Below are positions 25,387 to 34,415 of a stretch of DNA of 64,000 nt, piece by piece. The notes beneath the pieces were generated by a model that was not told where the DNA came from, made no database searches, and worked only from the letters and a program-made list of their open reading frames with translations. Every line of letters begins with the position of its first letter. Positions within the stretch are counted from its first letter, which is position 1. Location of the stretch: NCBI RefSeq assembly GCF_003614945.1, contig NZ_QYCZ01000001.1, positions 638,001 to 702,000 of the forward strand. Direction: 5' to 3'. This DNA is from Bergeyella cardium. GTDB lineage: Bacteria > Bacteroidota > Bacteroidia > Flavobacteriales > Weeksellaceae. Position numbers and translations under genes: made by a program.

Positions 25387-26313
25387 TTATAAGGTATTAA
25401 AATACCCTAAAGTTTTTTCTTTGTCTTCGTCTAGCTTTTCTATGAGTAGAGGCAGGCTTTCAAACTTGATTTCTTCGTGCAGGAATTCCCGAAAATGGAT
25501 TTGAATATCTTCACCATAGATGTCTTTATCGAAATTCAGGATATGGACTTCCACTGTAAGGTGCTCCCCGTTTACCGTTGGGTTTGTCCCAATGCTGAGC
25601 ATTCCCATATATTTTTTATTCTGCACAAAAACATCTACAATATATGCTCCTTTTTTAGGAAGGAGCTTCTCTTTGCTTACGGCTATGTTTGCTGTGGGAT
25701 AGCCTATGCTTCGTCCTAATTTTTTGCCATCTACCACTTTCCCAGAAATCGGATAGTGATACCCAAGCATAGCATTTGCTTCATTGATTTTCCCCTCCTC
25801 CAATGCTTTGCGAATTTTAGTAGATGAGACATTATGATTATACAAATTCACAGCTTCCATTTGTAGAACATCATAGCCAAGCTCGGGAGCAAGCTGTTTC
25901 AAGAGTTCAAAATTTCCACTTCGGTTCTTTCCAAAACTGTGGTCATAGCCTATAATCAGCAGTTTTGTATGAAGTGTGTTAATGAGTACTTTGCGAATAA
26001 ATTCTTCTCCTGTTAAGTTTCTAAATTCTCCATCAAAGTTCTGGATAAATAGATTTTGGATTCCAAACTTGCTCAGGAGCATTTTTTTTTCTTCAAAAGT
26101 ATTGAGGTATTTTAAATCATCATTTGGGTTGAATGCTATCCTTGGGTGGGGTGTAAAGGTAAGGATGGCAGATTCTAAGTTTCTCTCCTTTGCTAATTCG
26201 TTGATTTCTTTTATAATCGTCTGATGACCGAGATGTACTCCATCAAACATTCCTAAAGATAAAGCTATAGGTTTATTTTCCGAATACTGCTTAAGAGCAT
26301 TAAATATTTTCAA
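25387..26313 (-). CDS. ribF: Bifunctional riboflavin kinase/FAD synthetase
   Basis: 308 residues. The N-terminal FAD synthetase (FMN adenylyltransferase) domain shows SLGMFDGVHLGHQTII, LTFTPHPRIAF, IIGYDHSFGKNRSGNFELL and the ISSTKIR-type motif VSSTKIRKALEEG. The C-terminal flavokinase domain starts at ISGKVVDGKKLGRSIGYPTANI and includes YMGMLSIGTNPT and VEVHILNF. It converts riboflavin to FMN and then FAD. The gene ends at a convergent spacer facing the thiamine pyrophosphokinase gene. Confidence 0.96.
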   Translation of the reverse strand: MKIFNALKQYSENKPIALSLGMFDGVHLGHQTIIKEINELAKERNLESAILTFTPHPRIAFNPNDDLKYLNTFEEKKMLLSKFGIQNLFIQNFDGEFRNLTGEEFIRKVLINTLHTKLLIIGYDHSFGKNRSGNFELLKQLAPELGYDVLQMEAVNLYNHNVSSTKIRKALEEGKINEANAMLGYHYPISGKVVDGKKLGRSIGYPTANIAVSKEKLLPKKGAYIVDVFVQNKKYMGMLSIGTNPTVNGEHLTVEVHILNFDKDIYGEDIQIHFREFLHEEIKFESLPLLIEKLDEDKEKTLGYFNTL

Positions 26314-26362
26314 GATGGGATAATTTTGCTGGCAAATATGATAAAAATCTTTTTTTTAAGCA

Positions 26363-27923
<1,561 letters not shown>

Positions 27924-27940
27924 AATTTAAATTCATTTTT

Positions 27941-28222
27941 ATGAACATAAAAATTTTAACTCCCGAGTCTGTAATCTTCGAAGGCGAAGTAGATTCCGTA
28001 CTTCTTCCAGGTAAAAATGGAGAGTTTCATATAATGAAAAACCACGCAGCAGTGGTTTCATCTCTGGAAGGAGGCAAGATAAAGCTCTTTACAAAATCGG
28101 TGGGAGAGGAGTATCAAAAGTACTTCACAAAGGAAAAAGAAAAAGACGCTTTATATACCTTCCCACTTGTGAGTGGTGTAGTGGAGTTTAGTAACAATAA
28201 AGGAATTATTCTCTGCGAATAA
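27941..28222 (+). CDS. atpC: F1F0 ATP synthase subunit epsilon
   Basis: 93 residues, shorter than the 130-140 of proteobacterial epsilon. It has the N-terminal beta-sandwich (NIKILTPESVIFEGEVDSVLLPGKNGEFHIMKNHAAVVSSLEGG) but lacks the C-terminal helical pair, so it probably cannot inhibit by helix extension. Short epsilon subunits are common in Bacteroidota. It is cotranscribed with atpD and ends at the hairpin at 28242-28269. Confidence 0.93.
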   Translation: MNIKILTPESVIFEGEVDSVLLPGKNGEFHIMKNHAAVVSSLEGGKIKLFTKSVGEEYQKYFTKEKEKDALYTFPLVSGVVEFSNNKGIILCE

Positions 28223-28241
28223 ATTCAAGGTTTTGGTTAGA

Positions 28242-28273
28242 AGCAGCCCAGTTTTTTAATTGGGTTGCTTTTT
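28242..28273. terminator. Bidirectional terminator between atpC and rlmH
   Basis: A 12-bp stem (28242-28253 with 28258-28269, two wobbles) and a four-T loop, followed by a T-run. Confidence 0.8.
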
Positions 28274-28276
28274 ATT

Positions 28277-28750
28277 TTAATCGTTATGATAAGGCTTTCC
28301 AGCGAGGATTTGGCTCGCGCGGTAGATTTGCTCAATGATAAACAGACGAATCATCTGATGGGTGAAAGTCATCTTCGAAACTGAGATTTTCTCGTGTGCT
28401 TTCTGGTAAATTTCCTCTGAAAAACCATACGCTCCACCGATGAGCAGGTTGATTTTCTTTACAGAGCTGTTCATATAATTATCAAGCTTGGCAGAAAATT
28501 CTCTGCTGGTGTAGAGCTTCCCTTTTTCATCGAGGAGGATGTTGTAATCCGATGAATCTATATGCGAGAGGAAGAGCTTCCCTTCTTCCTTTTTGATGAG
28601 CTCTGGCGTAAGTTTCCCCGCATTTTTTAGATCGGGGATTTCCATCATTTCAAAATTCCAATGCTTTGGCAAGCGTGGGAGGTAATAGCTGATTAGTGAT
28701 TGTATTTCCTTAGCATCGGTTTTGCCTATGCAGATTAAATTAATTTTCAT
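28277..28750 (-). CDS. rlmH: 23S rRNA pseudouridine(1915) N3-methyltransferase
   Basis: 157 residues from ATG 28750, giving the family N-terminus MKINLICIGKT; an in-frame ATG at 28792 would overlap the divergent YihY gene and is rejected. SPOUT-class methyltransferase. The knotted AdoMet site is visible as LLIGGAYGFSEEIYQKA and the C-terminus SKMTFTHQMIRLFIIEQIYRASQILAGKPYHND is diagnostic. Acts on the ribosome in helix 69. A TATATTTG -7 on the minus strand lies at 28770-28777. Confidence 0.96.
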   Translation of the reverse strand: MKINLICIGKTDAKEIQSLISYYLPRLPKHWNFEMMEIPDLKNAGKLTPELIKKEEGKLFLSHIDSSDYNILLDEKGKLYTSREFSAKLDNYMNSSVKKINLLIGGAYGFSEEIYQKAHEKISVSKMTFTHQMIRLFIIEQIYRASQILAGKPYHND

Positions 28751-28769
28751 TTTCCCTATCTTTGTTTTG

Positions 28770-28777
28770 CAAATATA
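28770..28777 (-). promoter_or_regulatory. -7 promoter element of rlmH
   Basis: TATATTTG on the minus strand, 20 bases upstream of the rlmH start and only five bases before the start of the divergent YihY-family gene. Confidence 0.6.
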
Positions 28778-28782
28778 CTTGA

Positions 28783-29730
28783 ATGAGAGCAAGATTTATT
28801 GGTTTTTTTACAAAAATAAAGGCATTTTTAGAGGCTATACACATCCCGTTTTTAGGTATTTCGCTCTATAAAATGTTTGAAATCTATATCAAAGGGATTT
28901 TCCAAAACAAGCTCGGCAAGTTGGCTGCTGCCATTTCGTGGTCATTTTTTTTGAGTTTGTTCCCTTTCATTCTCTTTCTCATTTCGCTGCTCCCGCACCT
29001 CCCGCACTATGAGCGGCTGATGTTTTACATCTTTGAAATCCTCCTCCCTCGCATAATGCCAGAAAACATTCTGCCAGATGTAACCTATTATATAAAGGAC
29101 ATTCTCCTGCCTCATCGGAAGGGGCTAAACGCAATGACGATAATCCTCGCCCTTATTTTTGGTACCAATGGCACCTATTCCCTCATTCGTGGGTTTAATG
29201 AAAATACCACACTCAGGAGGGGCTTTATTAAGGAATATTTCATCTCTCTGGGCGTTACTATTGCATTTATTGCACTTATTATCCTTACTTTTTTGGGGAT
29301 TTATTACAGCGAAATCGTCCTAAAATTATTTACTCCGAGCTACGATATCTCTTGGTTCGTGCAAAACCTCTCGAGGATTATCGGTTTCATCTCTTTTCCT
29401 ATTTTCTATTTAATGCTCCTCAGCCTGTTCTACTGGGTCGGTTGCCTCAGCATCAGCCGATGGGTGCAGGCGCTTCCAGGGGCGGTTTTTACTACCATAC
29501 TCTTCGTTTTGGTTACTTATTTCTTTGCGATTTACCTGAAAAACTTTGCCCGATATAACCTCCTCTACGGCTCCATCGGGAGCATCATCGTTGTAATGAT
29601 TTGGGTCAATATCAATATTATTCTCCTCCTTCTTGGCAATGAGCTCAATATTGCTATTAGAAATATTCGTTTAGAGAAGGAACTCGCACAAACAGCTTCC
29701 AGTGAGAAAGAGAAACATTTTAATGATTAA
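28783..29730 (+). CDS. YihY/virulence factor BrkB family membrane protein
   Basis: 315 residues, polytopic. A cytoplasmic N-terminus is followed by about six hydrophobic segments. Family features are LAAAISWSFFLSLFPFILFLISLLPHLP near residue 50, LIFGTNGTYSLIRGFN near 125, and the C-terminal YGSIGSIIVVMIWVNINIILLLLGNELN. The function of the family is unsettled; the old name ribonuclease BN is not supported. It is divergent from rlmH and followed by a broken gene. Confidence 0.9.
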   Translation: MRARFIGFFTKIKAFLEAIHIPFLGISLYKMFEIYIKGIFQNKLGKLAAAISWSFFLSLFPFILFLISLLPHLPHYERLMFYIFEILLPRIMPENILPDVTYYIKDILLPHRKGLNAMTIILALIFGTNGTYSLIRGFNENTTLRRGFIKEYFISLGVTIAFIALIILTFLGIYYSEIVLKLFTPSYDISWFVQNLSRIIGFISFPIFYLMLLSLFYWVGCLSISRWVQALPGAVFTTILFVLVTYFFAIYLKNFARYNLLYGSIGSIIVVMIWVNINIILLLLGNELNIAIRNIRLEKELAQTASSEKEKHFND

Positions 29731-29742
29731 TTTAGTGAGAAA

Positions 29743-30074
29743 ATGACAAGGCAAAATATAAACTATAGCTTGAATTATTATAATCATTCTTGAAATTCTT
29801 GCTCTTGTTCTTATAAATGTAATTCCTCGTGGAAATTTTTTAGCAGCATATGTTTGTACTGTCATTTATATTTTTCTAATGCTTGTTCAGTTTTTAATCA
29901 TTTTAATATCTACTAATAGTATTAAAAAATGGGTCAAAAACCTTTGTATTGCTATTAATTTTTTTTGTATCTATTCTTATACTATATTTTTTATGGGTAT
30001 ATATTTGAATTATCATAGGAAATATTTGTGCAACATTTTTATTTTTTGCTAAAAAATCTATAGTTCTCAGTTGA
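29743..30074 (+). pseudogene. Frameshifted small membrane-protein gene
   Basis: An ATG at 29743 opens a short frame (MTRQNINYSLNYYN) that stops at 29791. From 29774 a second frame, one base over, is open for about 95 codons. It reads as hydrophobic helices (LEILALVLINVIPRG, then IFLMLVQFLIILIS) but has no start codon. From about 30009 a third frame (NICATFLFFAKKSIVLS) continues a hydrophobic stretch to a natural-looking stop at 30072. Together they describe a roughly 110-residue polytopic protein with two frameshifts. The parent family is not recognised. It fills most of the 441-base gap before the pseudouridine synthase. Confidence 0.5.
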
Positions 30075-30146
30075 GAGATTCATCTGCAGCATGGCAGTCA
30101 ATTAGAAATAAAATGCCTCATCTGCTAAGGTGTGGAAACTTAATTG

Positions 30147-30154
30147 TATTTTTG
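30147..30154 (+). promoter_or_regulatory. -7 promoter element of the pseudouridine synthase gene
   Basis: TATTTTTG, 18 bases upstream of ATG 30172. No clear -33 element. Confidence 0.5.
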
Positions 30155-30171
30155 CAGGAAATTTTCAAATT

Positions 30172-31104
30172 ATGAATGGACGAGGTTCTGGAAAATCAGG
30201 GAGACCGAGATTAAACAAAGACGGAGATACAAGGGGCGGAAGGAAGCCTAACTCCTTTGATACCCGAAAAAAATACGAAAAAGGAGACTTAAAATTTAAG
30301 AAAAAACCTTTCAGTAGATTTAGTGATGACCCAGAGAAGGTAAAATCTTTTGTACAAAAAAGAAAGCTCGCAAAGATTGATAAAGACCTGCATAAGGATA
30401 CCATCAGGCTGAATAAATACATCGCAAACTCTGGAATATGCAGTAGGAGAGAGGCAGATAAACTGATAGAGCAAGGCTTGGTAGAGGTAAATGGAGCGGT
30501 AGTAACCGAGATGGGATACCAAGTGCAGAAGAGCGATAGAGTGTATTTTGATGGGCAACCGATAACGCCAGAGAAGAGCGTATATGTATTGCTCAACAAG
30601 CCAAGAGGCTATATATCAACCACGAAAGATGAGAAAGCAAGGAAAACGGTGATGGATTTGGTGGCAAACGCCTCGCCTTATCGCCTCTTCCCCGTTGGGC
30701 GGCTGGACCGAAGCACAACGGGCGTTATCCTCCTCACCAATGATGGGCATATGACCAAGAAACTGACGCATCCGTCCTTTAATATTAAGAAGATTTATCA
30801 TATCGTTTTAGACAGGAAGCTCTCGAGCGAGGATTTGCAGACCATCGCTAAGGGCGTACGATTGGAAGAAGGCGTTGCAGAGGTGGATCATATATCCTTC
30901 ATAGAGGGTAAGCCGAGAAACGAGGTGGGGATAGAAATCCATATCGGTTGGAACCGCGTAGTGAGGCGAATTTTCCAGAAGATGGGCTATGAGGTAGAGT
31001 CGCTCGACAGGGTAATGTTTGCCGGGCTTACCAAGAAAAACATCAAGCGAGGGCATTGGAGAATCCTCACCGAATTAGAAGTAAATAACCTTAAAATGTT
31101 ATAA
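30172..31104 (+). CDS. RsuA/RluB-family rRNA pseudouridine synthase
   Basis: 310 residues from ATG 30172; the in-frame ATG at 30130 precedes the -7 element and is rejected. An N-terminal basic, low-complexity tail (RGSGKSGRPRLNKDGDTRGG) of about 70 residues is followed by an S4 RNA-binding domain (IRLNKYIANSGICSRREADKLI, about 90-135). The catalytic domain has GRLDRSTTGVILLTNDG with the catalytic Asp, and ends with IGWNRVVRRIFQKMGYEVESLDR. It modifies rRNA; whether the target is 23S (RluB/E/F) or 16S (RsuA) cannot be told. It ends at a hairpin terminator. Confidence 0.92.
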   Translation: MNGRGSGKSGRPRLNKDGDTRGGRKPNSFDTRKKYEKGDLKFKKKPFSRFSDDPEKVKSFVQKRKLAKIDKDLHKDTIRLNKYIANSGICSRREADKLIEQGLVEVNGAVVTEMGYQVQKSDRVYFDGQPITPEKSVYVLLNKPRGYISTTKDEKARKTVMDLVANASPYRLFPVGRLDRSTTGVILLTNDGHMTKKLTHPSFNIKKIYHIVLDRKLSSEDLQTIAKGVRLEEGVAEVDHISFIEGKPRNEVGIEIHIGWNRVVRRIFQKMGYEVESLDRVMFAGLTKKNIKRGHWRILTELEVNNLKML

Positions 31105-31110
31105 AACGAG

Positions 31111-31131
31111 CTGCCGAGAGGCAGTTTTTTT
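31111..31131 (+). terminator. Terminator of the pseudouridine synthase gene
   Basis: CTGCC, a GAGA loop and GGCAG, followed by a seven-T run. Confidence 0.85.
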
Positions 31132-31215
31132 CTTTTTCTAAGTTAAAAAATCCTTAAAACCCTCTGCTCGGAATATTTATTGATACGCACCATAGCATTT
31201 GAAAATAGAATGACA

Positions 31216-31881
31216 ATGAAAAAATTATTTGCAGTATTATTAGGGCTTGTGAGCCTTTGGAGCTTTGCTCAGGACACCCGTATGGTAGGAGAGTTTTCAT
31301 CATTAAAGGCGTATGACGGGATAAAGGTAGATTTGGTGAAATCCAGACAAGGGAAAGTAGAAATCTATGGAGATGATAACGGAGATGTGGAAGTGGTTAA
31401 TAAAAACGGCGAACTGAAAATCCGAATGAAAACCCTAAAACTCCTGCAAGGAAGCAAAGTGAGAGTAAAGGTCTTCTACGATGATTTGAATGCTATTCAA
31501 GCGAGCCAAGGGGCAATTATCTTGTCAGATGATACCTTGAAGTCCGAAATGCTAAAACTTACCGCAAATGAAGGCTCAAAGATTGAGTTGAAAATTAATT
31601 CCAGTGTACTTGATGTAAAAGGCAATTCGGGAGGAACATTAAGCCTACAAGGAAAAGCAAATACCCAGAGCATTGTGGTAAATTCTGGTGCGGTGTTTAA
31701 TGGCAAAAATATCGACGGGGATAATGTCTCTGTAACGGCAAATGCAGGTGGAGAAGCCTATGTATATGCCGAAAAATCGGTGAAAGCAACGACGAGGGCT
31801 GGTGGCACAATAGAAGTTTATGGTAACCCGAAGAACCGAGATACAAAGAAATTTGTAGGCGGGAGCATTAGCTTTAAATAA
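31216..31881 (+). CDS. Exported DUF2807 (putative auto-transporter adhesin head, GIN) protein
   Basis: 221 residues from ATG 31216, which gives a clean signal peptide (MKKLFAVLLGLVSLWSFAQ); ATGs at 31210 and 31180 are alternatives. The mature protein is a repetitive beta-helix: FSSLKAYDGIKVDLVKSRQGKVEIYG opens the GIN domain, followed by regularly spaced short strands rich in Gly, Asn and Ser (NAGGEAYVYAEKSVKATTRAGG). It is probably periplasmic or surface-exposed. A role in adhesion is only a family label. Confidence 0.86.
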   Translation: MKKLFAVLLGLVSLWSFAQDTRMVGEFSSLKAYDGIKVDLVKSRQGKVEIYGDDNGDVEVVNKNGELKIRMKTLKLLQGSKVRVKVFYDDLNAIQASQGAIILSDDTLKSEMLKLTANEGSKIELKINSSVLDVKGNSGGTLSLQGKANTQSIVVNSGAVFNGKNIDGDNVSVTANAGGEAYVYAEKSVKATTRAGGTIEVYGNPKNRDTKKFVGGSISFK

Positions 31882-31904
31882 GCATTAAATAAAAAACCAA
31901 AAGA

Positions 31905-31933
31905 GCTACCGAAATACTTCGGTAGCCCTTTTT
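31905..31933. terminator. Bidirectional terminator
   Basis: GCTACCGAA (31905-31913) pairs with TTCGGTAGC (31918-31926), with A-run and T-run flanks, between convergent genes. Confidence 0.85.
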
Positions 31934-31965
31934 AATATATATGAAAAAATTTAAATTTCCTTTGT

Positions 31966-33042
31966 TTATTTTTTTGTGGGGAATCTATACACGATGGCAT
32001 TGATATTCATACCCGCTCCCACAGAAGTAAGGACGATATTTGAGCCGTCTTTAAAACTATGCCCACTGAATTCACCTTTTATAATAAGGTCATACATCGT
32101 AGGGATACACGCAACGGATGTATTTCCGTATTCGTGAACGGTCATCGGGGTTAAATCATCAGAATACTCCTTTATATTATAGAGCTTATGAAGCCTTGAA
32201 ATAATCGCGTGATCCATTTTAGCATTCGCTTGGTGGATGAGGATTTTATCAATATCGGTAAGGCTTAGACCCGCTTTATCAATCGTATCTTTAATTGCTA
32301 CTGGAACATTTTTAAGGGCAAATTCATAGATTTTCCTGCCTTTCATTCGTACGAATCGTTGATTCTGGTCGGTATTAGGGTTCAGTGAGCAGCCATTTTT
32401 CAGGTAGTCTATTTCCTCTTCATTGAAGCATTGGGTATTATCGGCAATAATCCCTACGCCCTCCTCATCGGAAGCACTTACCACTACGGCGCCTGCTCCA
32501 TCGGCAAAAATCATTTTATCTCTATCGTAAGGGTCTGTTGCACGGCTTAAAGTCTCCGAACCTACGACCAGTATATTCTTTGCTCTTCCGCTTTTTATTA
32601 AAACATTGGCTAATATCATCCCTTCTACCCAGCCTGGGCATCCGAAAATCATATCGTAATTTACACATTTTGGATTTCTAATGCCCAGCTTATGCTTTAC
32701 CAATGCCGAAAGCGAAGGCATAAAACTCTGCTGATGATTCTCGTCTATATCTCCAAAATTGGTCGCACTGATGATGTAATCCAAAGATTCCTTGTCTATA
32801 CCTGCATCTTGTATTGCCAGCTCCGATGCCTTTGCTGCGATATCTGAATTGAGCTGGTCAGAATCTACATAGCGCCTGTTGGCAATTTCTGTAATCTCAA
32901 TGAATTTGCTTACAATTTCTTCATTAGTTTTCTCGATTTTCTGTCCATTCTCATCATAGAATTCAGATGAATAGAAATCTTTTCCGCTAATAATGTTTTG
33001 GGGAATATATCTTCCAGAACCTATAATAACCGTACTTGGCAT
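31966..33042 (-). CDS. 3-oxoacyl-ACP synthase III-like thiolase-fold enzyme
   Basis: 358 residues from the ATG at 33042 (MPSTVIIGSGRYIPQNI), preferred over the ATG at 33066 because it gives the normal FabH N-terminus. The catalytic Cys is in MIFGCPGWVEGM, the His in IHQANAKMDHAI and the Asn in EYGNTSVACIPT, so the Cys-His-Asn triad is intact. Compared with FabH it has an insertion near residues 28-45 (EFYDENGQKIEKTNEE) and a Trp after the Cys region, which places it among FabH-like paralogues. It condenses acyl-CoA with an acyl carrier; the product is unknown. It is probably not the main FabH. Confidence 0.88.
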   Translation of the reverse strand: MPSTVIIGSGRYIPQNIISGKDFYSSEFYDENGQKIEKTNEEIVSKFIEITEIANRRYVDSDQLNSDIAAKASELAIQDAGIDKESLDYIISATNFGDIDENHQQSFMPSLSALVKHKLGIRNPKCVNYDMIFGCPGWVEGMILANVLIKSGRAKNILVVGSETLSRATDPYDRDKMIFADGAGAVVVSASDEEGVGIIADNTQCFNEEEIDYLKNGCSLNPNTDQNQRFVRMKGRKIYEFALKNVPVAIKDTIDKAGLSLTDIDKILIHQANAKMDHAIISRLHKLYNIKEYSDDLTPMTVHEYGNTSVACIPTMYDLIIKGEFSGHSFKDGSNIVLTSVGAGMNINAIVYRFPTKK

Positions 33043-33169
33043 AGAGTTTAAAAATTTTAAGACCACAAATGTAAGAATAAAATCTAATGATTAGAGTATA
33101 GATGGGCTATATTTTAAATATCATCAGGTGGATGGATAAGGTGATGAAATTATTTTCAGATATGGAGAT

Positions 33170-33826
33170 TTAATGATATTTGAACCAATCTGTGCCTGTG
33201 AGGTTGTAAATTTTTTGAATGTCTTTTAAGATTTTTTCAAAGTTGATATCCAAATCTATGAGTTTTCCAGATTTTAAATCAAAGACCCAGCCGTGCACTA
33301 TAGGATATTTATGTTCGAGGTAACTTTCCTGTACGCAAGCCATTTTAATGACATTGATGCATTGTTCCTGTACATTAAGCTCTACAAGTCGTCTGTATTT
33401 TTGCTTTTCAGTTGTGATGGCATCGAGCTCCTCCTGATGCAGTCTATATACATCTCGTATGGTTCTGAGCCAGGGGTTGAGTAGCCCGTAATCTTTTGCT
33501 GTCATAGCAGACTTTACTCCACCGCAGTTATAATGCCCACAGACAATAATATGTTTTACTTGAAGGTGTTCTACGGCATATTGAATTACAGCGGTAGAGC
33601 TCATATCGAGAGTATTTATTACATTCCCGATATTCCTGTGTACAAATACTTCTCCAGGTCCTAAGCCCATCAATTCTTCGGCTGTAACTCTACTATCTGA
33701 GCAACCGATGTACAGGAAATCCGGTTGTTGATTTTTATTGAGTTTTTTGAAAAAATCTTTATCCTCACTGAGCTTTTTTTCTACCCACTTTTTATTGTTC
33801 TCAAATATTGTTGCGTAGCTATCCAT
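33170..33826 (-). CDS. can: Beta-class carbonic anhydrase
   Basis: 218 residues. Zinc enzyme interconverting CO2 and bicarbonate. The zinc ligands are visible as Cys and Asp in YIGCSDSRVTAEE (about residue 42) and the His and Cys in VCGHYNCGGVKSAM (about residues 99-102). Other family segments are GEVFVHRNIGNVI and VHGWVFDLKSGKL. It is transcribed alone. Confidence 0.95.
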   Translation of the reverse strand: MDSYATIFENNKKWVEKKLSEDKDFFKKLNKNQQPDFLYIGCSDSRVTAEELMGLGPGEVFVHRNIGNVINTLDMSSTAVIQYAVEHLQVKHIIVCGHYNCGGVKSAMTAKDYGLLNPWLRTIRDVYRLHQEELDAITTEKQKYRRLVELNVQEQCINVIKMACVQESYLEHKYPIVHGWVFDLKSGKLIDLDINFEKILKDIQKIYNLTGTDWFKYH

Positions 33827-34137
33827 ACCTCTATTTTAGTTGGGACAAATATGAGAAAAAATAAAATTAATATTAAATTTATAATAGTATTGTTCGTCGG
33901 ATAAATGAAGTTGTACAATGAATATGATTTTCTTTTTTCTGATAATAGAGTATAATTATCAATTAAAAGTATCTTTCTTTCTGTTGATTTAATTAAAATA
34001 AACTTCTCTTGTGAAATTTAAGTTTATGATTATATGCGTGTTTATAAAAATACTGAACAAATTGAAAAAATAAACTTGCCAGATATACTAAAACCGATTA
34101 CATTTGCACCACGAAAAACGGAAAACTAAGCGTTTCT
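33827..34137. other. 311-bp AT-rich spacer before tRNA-Ser(TGA)
   Basis: No gene or repeat is seen. The only recognisable signals are the tRNA promoter at its right end and the upstream region of the carbonic anhydrase gene at its left. Confidence 0.65.
34076..34106 (+). promoter_or_regulatory. Promoter of tRNA-Ser(TGA)
   Basis: TTG (34076-34078), a 20-base spacer and TACATTTG (34099-34106) directly precede the tRNA. Confidence 0.7.
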
Positions 34138-34222
34138 GGAGAGATGGCAGAGTGGTCGATTGCGGCGGTCTTGAAAACCGTTGAGGGTAACACCTCCGGG
34201 GGTTCGAATCCCTCTCTCTCCG
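34138..34222 (+). tRNA. tRNA-Ser (anticodon TGA)
   Basis: 85-nt class II tRNA. The acceptor stem GGAGAGA pairs with TCTCTCC and the discriminator is G. The D-loop is GAGTGGTCGATTG, the anticodon loop CTTGAAA carries TGA, a long variable arm (GAGGGTAACACCTC) follows, and the T-loop is GGTTCGAATCC. CCA is not encoded. It reads UCA codons and probably other UCN codons. Confidence 0.96.
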
Positions 34223-34237
34223 CTAAATAGTATAGTA

Positions 34238-34265
34238 CCTCTTGAATTTCAAGAGGTTTCTTTTT
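34238..34265 (+). terminator. Terminator of tRNA-Ser(TGA)
   Basis: CCTCTTGA (34238-34245) pairs with TCAAGAGG (34249-34256), followed by T-runs. Confidence 0.8.
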
Positions 34266-34363
34266 TAAGAAAAGTAGTAAGATTAACAAAAGTTAACAAA
34301 TATTTTTCAACAGTCCCCCTCGCCCTTGAGAGAGTAAAAAAGAATGTTCCCGCTTAAAAAAAT

Positions 34364-34388
34364 AAAAACACTCATTTTGAGTGTTTTT
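34364..34388. terminator. Terminator of the pyrE-pyrF gene
   Basis: AAAAACACTCA and TGAGTGTTTTT pair perfectly over 11 bp with a three-T loop, just after the pyrE-pyrF stop on the minus strand. The A/T flanks make it bidirectional. Confidence 0.8.
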
Positions 34389-34415
34389 TATTAGAATATA
34401 AAATTTCAGTAAGCT

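Noticed and set aside
34098-34289. 63-codon minus-strand frame containing AEREGFEPP
   Set aside because: It is the antisense of tRNA-Ser(TGA), a well-known source of spurious protein predictions.
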